From Polytrichum commune (lineage: Eukaryota; Streptophyta; Polytrichopsida; Polytrichales; Polytrichaceae), in assembly GCA_950295325.1 (NCBI GenBank), contig OX485806.1, forward strand, positions 20,274,001 to 20,338,000: DNA of 64,000 bases, given 5' to 3'. A model generated the notes under the pieces. The model saw only the letters and a list, made by a program, of their open reading frames with translations, made no database searches and was not told the DNA's origin. Numbering within the stretch: the first letter of the stretch is position 1; every line of letters begins with the position of its first letter. Positions 56,902-64,000 of this stretch are shown here, piece after piece. The position numbers and the translations under genes were made by a program.

Positions 56902-58735
56902 GTCTTGTCAATGCATGTGAATTGTTGACTTTGGCCTCATTTTAAAACATATCAGATTTTCTAATTTTGAAACATTTTTGTGCTTATTTCTCTTTCCATT
57001 TAGGCCACGTGACTCATTAATTTTTCAAAAAATCAGGCTTGATTCTTTTGGGAAAATTATGCCCACACTGATCTCAGCTTATGGTAGTGGCAATCGCGCT
57101 TAACAATGGTATGAGTGGCAACTTTGTAACCCTCATTGTAAGCTCACACAAGCATTCTCAAGTACTGCCATGTTGGAAGCCGGTTCTTTTAACTCAACCC
57201 TTGATAGTCCAAAAGTTTGTTTCAATTTCTTTGGTCAAGAGCTCAAGTAGGTCACTTAAAGCATTTTGAAAACAATGTATGGCATAATATAGGGGGAACT
57301 AAATCTATCTTGGGTACGCAACTCTCATATTATATGCAAGGGCCATCAGCATTAAAACAACTTAGAGGACGGCTTTTGTAAAACTTACATTAAATTATAC
57401 AAAAGTAAAAGGACCAAAAAGTTCGGTGAAGACCAAATTAAATAAAATGAGATGTAGAAAAAGTTGGGTTGCATATTTATTATGAAATAAAAATCTCCGT
57501 ATCGTACATAACGAACTGAAACCCCTATTTTTGAAACCTTGTAGAGCATCTAAATTTAAAAGATCCACATGAGTAGTTGCCTCCAATTAACATTAAAAGC
57601 ATTGGCAATTTCTTATTCATAATAAAAAAATCTCAATTTTTTATTTTAAAACCCAAAAATTTGGGTAGTTGGCCTATGGTACTTGTATTAAAAAATCATA
57701 TAATTAGGTTTTTAATTCAATTATATGCTTCAAGGAATATTCATTTCCTATATATAATTAGATATTTGGATTCCTTGTTAAAAGAATTACAAGATTTTTC
57801 TACAAAAAAAACAAATTATATCACTCGAGATTGGACTAAAATGCATTACAAGTGATTATAATCATGGCCATATAATACGGGAGGTGCTTACCCGAGAAAT
57901 TTATTCGACATAAATTTATAAAAGAATTCCACACAATTTGAGGATAGTAGAAAGTGTATAATTCTATCTCAAGTTAAGTAGATAGAATTAAATATGGACC
58001 ATTCAAAAAATAAATAATAATATAAGGGTTGAAGATAAGGACCTAAACATGTAGGTTGAATGGGCCTAGTATTGCACACATGCTTCACAATATTTGGATG
58101 AAAATTGCAGCATCATATGTCCAAAGATGATGGAAATTCCACGCGTTTGTTACTAATTGTCTTCCTCACCCTTCACTCCTGCACTCATGTTTGCCAACAC
58201 CTAGGGTTTCACTTCCACTTTGTTGAGATTGGTGTTTCTTGGTTTTTTGTTTAGTTTTCACAAAACAAAGGAAGCAAAGAACAAAGAGTGTAATTAAGAA
58301 AGCACATGCCTCATACAAATAGACAACAACATGGTCTTGAATTCCATTAGATAAACAAGGCTCACTTGCTTAAGTTGTTGCTCATAGTGGATTCTCCTCT
58401 ACTTTGGCCATTTTTCCCACCTCCAACTCCACCTCATCCAAGTAAGCTTCTGCAACAAATTAATCATATTATGCCTACTTGTAAAATTAGCTTGATTCAA
58501 AATTGAATATGCACAATTGCGTCAAGGTTTTCATAAATATGAGCATGTCATTTCCGAGGTTCCTTAGATCAAGATCATTAGGAAGGATATAGGCTAGAAA
58601 ATCTCATGTTGGCAGTTTGTCTTGAATGAACACATGGATTGCTAATGAGATCATTGCTTTTGAGGTCTTAGAAAGTATTCCCATCCTAAAATCCTATAGA
58701 GTGACCTACTCGAGGTGGACAAAAGAGTACCATTT
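56902..58735. other. Intergenic, very A+T-rich; one 92-codon frame
   Basis: A frame at 57577-57855 is extremely A+T-rich and reads FLYIIRYLDSLLKELQDFST near its end. The composition recalls plastid or mitochondrial DNA, but I cannot match it to an organelle gene and do not call it one. Nothing else was recognised. Confidence 0.3.
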
Positions 58736-60180
58736 TCCTTGTTTCAAAATGTCATCCTGTCAGCCCTAAACCCCCACCCTTGTGCGTCCTAGTCCAGGTG
58801 AGAGCCTAGGGCGTCCATGTACTTAATTGCTTGCATTAGTCTTCCTCATCATTCGTAAAGGCCCCAATGATGGTAACATGAAACACACAACCTTTTATTC
58901 TAAATGAGGATGACAAGTGTTTATAAACACTTCTCATCTTTTATTGACCTACAAAACACACAATGTTTTTATAAACTAACATTTTGGCCCATCCACTAAG
59001 CCACTGATCCTAACTCCCTAATCCAACTAATGCTCATAACTAATTCCCAGCCCTTGTCTATCTCATAACTAATTTCCCCCAGCCTTTGTCTATTGATTAA
59101 CTAATTTCCCCCAACCTAATTAATTCTCAAACCCACCAAACTCCCATGTTTTTTCACAGTCGGCCTTGGGCAGAGTTCGTCAAGGCCAACGGCTTGGAAT
59201 GACCGACCAACCAACATTGAACCCCTTGCCCAGCAGCAGCCCTGCCCCAGACTCTTCTGCATTCGAATTCCTACCAGCAGCCCTGCCCCAGACCATGTCG
59301 TTGGTGGCAATCTCTGAAGGTCATAGCCCCTGGCCTTCTCCCAACATCAACAATTCTTCAATTCAACAATGTTGTTGTGAGTGAACTCGAACTACCTTCA
59401 AGCTCCTGGGTCCAGCCAGTGGCTTATGAATTCAGCCCTTTGCAGCCTCCTGTAGCAACAACATTTCAGAGCAACCAACTCACCTCAGCTCCTCCGAACA
59501 ACCAGCAATCTGCAACGCCTCGCCCACATTCTCACTGCATCCTCTCAAATCGTGGATCCATCTGTCCACTTCCAGGCCCTCCAATTGCTGCATTCCCTCC
59601 AACATTGATTTTTCTACAGTTGAGTGGTTCTCCCAAACAGTCTGCCGCATGTACCTCCTTCGTCGCCTCTGAAGGTAGATGCGAGCTGCAATTGGCCATC
59701 TTTCCTCCGAACCTTTCTTACGGCCGCACTTGGTCGGCAGATTTTCCTCTTCGGACAACGAACTCTGATGCGGTCAGGAGGAGTCTCCACCCTTAGTCAC
59801 ACCTCCCTTCAGTTGTTAGATCCCTCCCTCACATTGCCGTTGAGAGTGTCTGTCTCACCAGCACTTACGCTCCAGTTGCAACTAGCCATCTCTGAGTGCC
59901 TATGCACATCCTTTTCGGCCCAGCCACCTTGTGTTGCCACACTTCTCACCCTCTTCGGAGCCTCCTCCCTTCGTCTCTCAATCCCCAGCCCCTACTGCCA
60001 TCTCAGAGAAGCTCCAGCCGCCCCTGTTCCAAGGCTCTCTCGCCTTCAGCCTTAGCTGCGCACACCATACCGAGAGAGAGAGAGAGCTGACCTTTGGCCA
60101 GCAGCTTCCAACCGAACCCTATTCGACCACCCGGAAATCTCTAGGTCTCCAGTGGCCTCCCCCCTTATACTAACACCCTC
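58736..60180. other. C/T-rich (plus strand) patch, unknown origin
   Basis: Base composition is clearly different from the flanks. It includes three imperfect units of about 32 bp ('ctaatttcccccagcctttg') at 59030-59125 and the exact duplication cagcagccctgccccagac at 59234-59252 and 59275-59293. On the minus strand there are TATAAA/AATAAA-like sequences in the 58900-59000 area and a TATAAGG at about 60163-60169, so an LTR-type or captured promoter region is possible. The frames (139 and 143 codons, overlapping) look like composition effects. Confidence 0.35.
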
Positions 60181-63100
60181 CTATCCTAATTCAATTAATA
60201 AAAACCCAACCCATCTAACCAACATATAACTCTACACTCACAATTCCTCTTAATCTAATTCTTCACCAATAAGTTGCATGTCGCTAACCCTTCCAGTCTA
60301 ACACCTAATCCTAATCCAAAGCATCACTCTTTTTATGTCTTTTTCACAATAAATAAAATTCAAGATCTAAATTATAATGATTTCTAAGGTTGACACACAT
60401 GTGGGCACACGACTTTGGGCTCACACATCCCATAAAGTAAGATTGTTGCAATTCTGTTGAATACCCCATTTATATTGTTAGAATCTAATTTTTTAAAGTT
60501 AGATTTAGTAATCATTTTAGAAGCATTTATCTTTAAAAATAATCAATAAGAAAATGCATTAACATTGCATTGAATCATTTTTCAATGGACAATGTCACAA
60601 CTTTCTTTTAACATGTTCCAAAGTTGCAAACTCATGGTGGCAATGTGTATTTATTTTTTTGAATTTTTGGTTCAAATAGAAAAAAAATGTGAAAAGAGAT
60701 AAAATAGAGCTAGCCATTCAATTAACATGTGAAATTAGGTCATAAGCGATGAGATAAAGAAGAGAGATTTTGGAAGGTTATGGTATGATAGGAATGGCCA
60801 CAATAATAGGGAATTAGCACATGCTACTTGTTGCTATATATAGTTTGTGTTTTTTTGAAGAAGTGTCTTAGACCATAATCAATCCTACATCGAAACTCTG
60901 CTAGTTTGGCAATTGACTTGTAAACGACATTGTGCTTAGAGTGGATCAAAGTGTGATCCTTTTTGTGAAGTAAATGTACCCTGTGATTGCTAGGGGATTT
61001 GTAGATGAAGAGTGATTCTTCAGTCCATTGTCTTCTTATCCTTTTTGTGTTCGTTTGAGACACAATTGAAGTGAACCTTGTCACATTTGTATGTCAGATC
61101 TTGTGTGCAAGTTTATGGACTTTGAACCATTGTATGAATTTGATTTATGAATGCCTTGAGGAACTGAGATAGACTATGAATTTAACTGATTGCAAACAAA
61201 GTGTATGTGTATGGTCTATGAGCTTGAGTATTCTTAGTTGAAGGAATTGATACCAATAATTGAAGAGGAGACAACAAGAGATGATGGGTTTGTTTGTCTA
61301 TTGTCTTGTGTAGATCTTAAGAGGGATTCACAAAAGTGAATGTATCTCTAGTATGAGATTGAATATGAAGTCAACAACCTCTGTTTGGGAAGATCATTAG
61401 GGAGTGCACACCGAATGTAAGACAATCTAAGGTCTCTATGAGAAGGAAATTTCCAAAAAATTTGATGTTTTATGTAGTAAGAGTCTAAGATAAGAGAGAC
61501 AATTAACTGTGAATTGAAGAAATTCTACATTAGGTTGTAGGAGAACTTAGGATAATGATAAGATGACCCATTCCTTCATAAGAAGAGTTCTTTGGTGATT
61601 TTCATAAGTGAGAAAGATCTTATTGTAATCAATTGTCTACAAGAACAAATTTTGAGTGTTTTCATAGGAATTGCATGGTTGAAACGAGTTGTTGAATGAG
61701 TGAAAGCAAATCTTATAGAGAATGAATATGGTCATACCACAAAAAAGTCACATAATGTCAATTGAGAGCATTGTCGTTGTAGTATGTGAATGATTTATTT
61801 CAAGTGCAGAATCCAAAGAGTCTTGAGAAGATGAGTACCTTTGAAATTCAAGAGGCCATAATTATGTGTTAGTTAGATATCTTGTGTGTTCTTGATGATT
61901 GTTGGCAGGGTTGGAAGTTTTGAAAGGACAAGTGGTTGAGACCATTGATTGTCCAGAGGAGTTTGGAGCCGAGAAGATACTAGGGATGAGAGACAATAAA
62001 TCTACCTCAGACTAAGTAACTATACACATTACCACATGCACTCACAAAACTAAAAGTTCAAATATATTTTTATGCAATTTATAAATTAATCAAGATTAAG
62101 GTGACGAGACATAATGGATTACTGAAATTAATTCTTAAGATGAGTTGAAGATTAAAAAGAGGTGAAGCATTGAACCAGTCCATGGTCTTCTAACCAATTT
62201 GGCACATTGATTCCAACAATTCTTGGGAGAAGAAATGAATGTTGTGGTGGTACTTAATCAGAAGACCATAACTTGACCATAATTCACTATTGAAGATTTA
62301 ATTAAGGAATAGTGCAACCCTGAGAGGGTAAATTGACAAACATTTCAAGTTGAATTCAAAAGGTTATTTAACATGAGACAATTGATTACTCCAAAGTGCT
62401 CTTGACTTTGGTAAAGAGACTCAAATGAGATACTACATGCAAGATAATTGACTATGGCTATGCCTATCCTTGTGCACCGCACTTGGTCCCATTAAAATGA
62501 ACTCACTACCAGACTTTTGCCTAGGCAAATAGTGTCCGAATGAGTGACTGTCATAATTGCATGTATTGACATTGAGAGATTTTGAAGTCTTTAGCGTCTA
62601 AATCATCACCTAATTGTTAGTTCCAACTTGATGTAATATGAAATAACCTTGTGTTTTCCCTAAATAAATTTACGTGAGACACCTAGACATATCAAAAATC
62701 ACCTCTTAAGTCTTCCCTAAGTGTTTCCCTAGGTTTGTTTGTATCCAAAACCTAAACTACATGCAATTTTTTACAAGAAAGAAAGAAAGAAAGAAAAACT
62801 TGAGTAGTAATTTCATGATAAATCTTTCATTTTTAAATGCACGGGCAACCACAAAGTGGTCGATTTTTAGTCAAAGGGGGTCAAATTATCAAGTTTCAAA
62901 CTTATGTTTGGGATACTCCCTTCACAAGGTGTTTAATTAGGTTACAATGCATTTTGTTGACCATTGGGATTGAGCAATAGACCTATTTTGTAGATTCTAC
63001 ACAGTTGAAAAATCAAAATTTGGTGTCCAAAATGCAAACCAAATTCTAGGGATGTTTTAGGGATGCTTCAATCATGTGCGTAGACTTGTAAAAAAATTTC

Positions 63101-63869
63101 CTTTGTGACTTCAATTTAGATTTTTTACACATAATAATCATAACCAATCTAAATATGGTCCAATCATGTTGCAATATTGATTATAGCTTCAATATACAGT
63201 CACCTACTTGTAGGATTCAACTTTAGGATTGTACTCCTTCAAGTAAAACAAAAAAATACCCATATGCAATGCTTTGACTTTTTAAAAATATGCCCAAGTA
63301 TTTAGGGGTTTAAAATACACTCTACACTCCGTAATCTCACACATGTGGCAACAAAGTGCATGTGATATCAAGGAATTATGTAGTGTTAATATAGATGCGT
63401 GATAAAAAAAGAATTAGTGTAGAATGTGACATTATGGAATATAACAAATTGCAACATAACAATCACTGCTCCAAATCAATCCAAACACTCAATCTGCTCC
63501 AGCTCTAACACGTCCACCACAAATCTTGTTGCTTGCATTAACTTACACTACTGCATTTCACTTCATTGCAAGTGGAAAGAAGAAAGTTCCACATTGTAAG
63601 TAGCTGCTCGTGGCTAGATTACCACACAACACCATAGCCAAACATAAAAAACTATCATGAACATGGACTACTCTTCAACTAACCAGGTTTAGGTAGGTAA
63701 AAGTGAAGCAAGCTTAAGGTTATAAATTAACACGTGGACGCAAGTTTGTGGTTCCACCAACCTCTCATGGAACATGAAAGCAAGTTCAAATCCATGAGAC
63801 GAGAAAAGCAACACCACCTTGTCTATTGTTTGTGTTGTGTTGGTTGAGAGTTTGGAGACATGTGAGTGA
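60181..63869. other. Intergenic, A+T-rich, no gene seen
   Basis: This contains a (GAAA)n tract at 62775-62796. Short plus-strand stretches between 61130 and 62000 read for a few dozen codons but break often and carry no motif; they may be old retroelement debris. Confidence 0.4.
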
Positions 63870-64000
63870 CTCGGGGGGTGCACCTTTCATTAAAACCTAG
63901 AATCACGTGCGTTCACTGCATACTCTAAAAACCCCCTATATACAAGTTATTTTTTGTGAAATGAAGTAATACACATTCAATTGCAACAATAAATATGCAA
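63870..64000 (-). mobile_element. Family-B-related hAT-type end running off the window
   Basis: ctcggggggtgcacctttca, then 'aaaacctagaatcacgtgcg' and 'accccctatatac', correspond to the reversed right end of family B (compare 5217-5299 reversed). The partner end is outside the window. Confidence 0.6.

Noticed and set aside
57577-57855. Plastid-derived gene fragment
   Set aside because: The extreme A+T composition and style recall organelle ORFs, but I could not match it to any plastid or mitochondrial protein.
59377-60055. Two overlapping 139- and 143-codon frames
   Set aside because: Ser/Pro/Leu-rich translation of a C/T-biased block, in overlapping frames, with no domain.
1-64000. CRISPR array, bacterial operon, integrated virus, rRNA or tRNA genes
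   Set aside because: No regular spacer-repeat series, no prokaryotic gene packing, no viral gene set and no cloverleaf or rRNA sequence that I could support.

Overview
This window reads as a repeat-dense stretch of nuclear DNA from a land plant with a large genome. The evidence is an AP2/ERF transcription factor gene, plant-type telomere repeats (CCCTAAA) lying inside a transposon, a PIF/Harbinger transposase of the plant type, a plant retrotransposon primer-binding site (TGGTATCAGAGCC), and many small transposons with clear target-site duplications. The base composition is A+T-rich except around the ERF gene and a few gene-like patches. I cannot name the species. A non-flowering plant is possible but unproven.

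Only one gene looks intact: an intronless ERF gene at 37964-39262 on the + strand. A 22-codon upstream ORF (37896-37964) ends in a TAA that shares its last A with the ERF ATG. A three-unit tandem repeat with a period of about 430 bp (40115-41390) lies about 0.9 kb downstream of the gene. A second, weaker gene-like area is 8280-12850. It is poor in recognisable repeats and holds a microRNA-like hairpin (8324-8407) and a 120-codon ORF with faint RGS-domain character (9955-10317).

Most of the rest can be resolved into transposons. (A) hAT-type elements whose ends are C-N-N followed by a run of G, with 8-bp duplications: 151-2382, 2500-2852, 27326-27663, 33686-34336. The first carries the captured first coding exon of a UAP56-type RNA helicase gene. 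(B) hAT-type elements with the inner terminal motif GTGGACTCTTCAT: 1-3052 (partial), 4579-5299, 19836-20336, 25630-26535 (partial), 51393-52088, and a related end at 63870. (C) Stowaway-like elements flanked by TA: 18918-19289, 43593-43892, 55818-56170, 56529-56899, with a cousin at 47030-47249. (D) Foldback elements: 18109-19315 and 41464-41843, and half copies at 43382 and 45122. There are also short TA-flanked elements (28507-28665, 33303-33455), Tourist-like elements (17054-17581, 17585-18098), a Harbinger-like element carrying telomere repeats (25680-26439), a pogo-like element (48251-49790), and a broken PIF transposase gene (50695-52659) that is split by a B element.

Nesting gives relative ages. 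At the left edge, a B element was hit by the gene-carrying A element and by an A-type MITE. Near 51 kb, a B element landed inside PIF transposase codons. Near 18-19 kb, a C element sits in a D element. Near 25.7 kb, a Harbinger-like element sits in a B element. The ERF gene therefore sits in a sea of nested, mostly non-autonomous DNA transposons. I saw no rRNA, no tRNA that I could support, no CRISPR array, and no prokaryotic or viral gene set.
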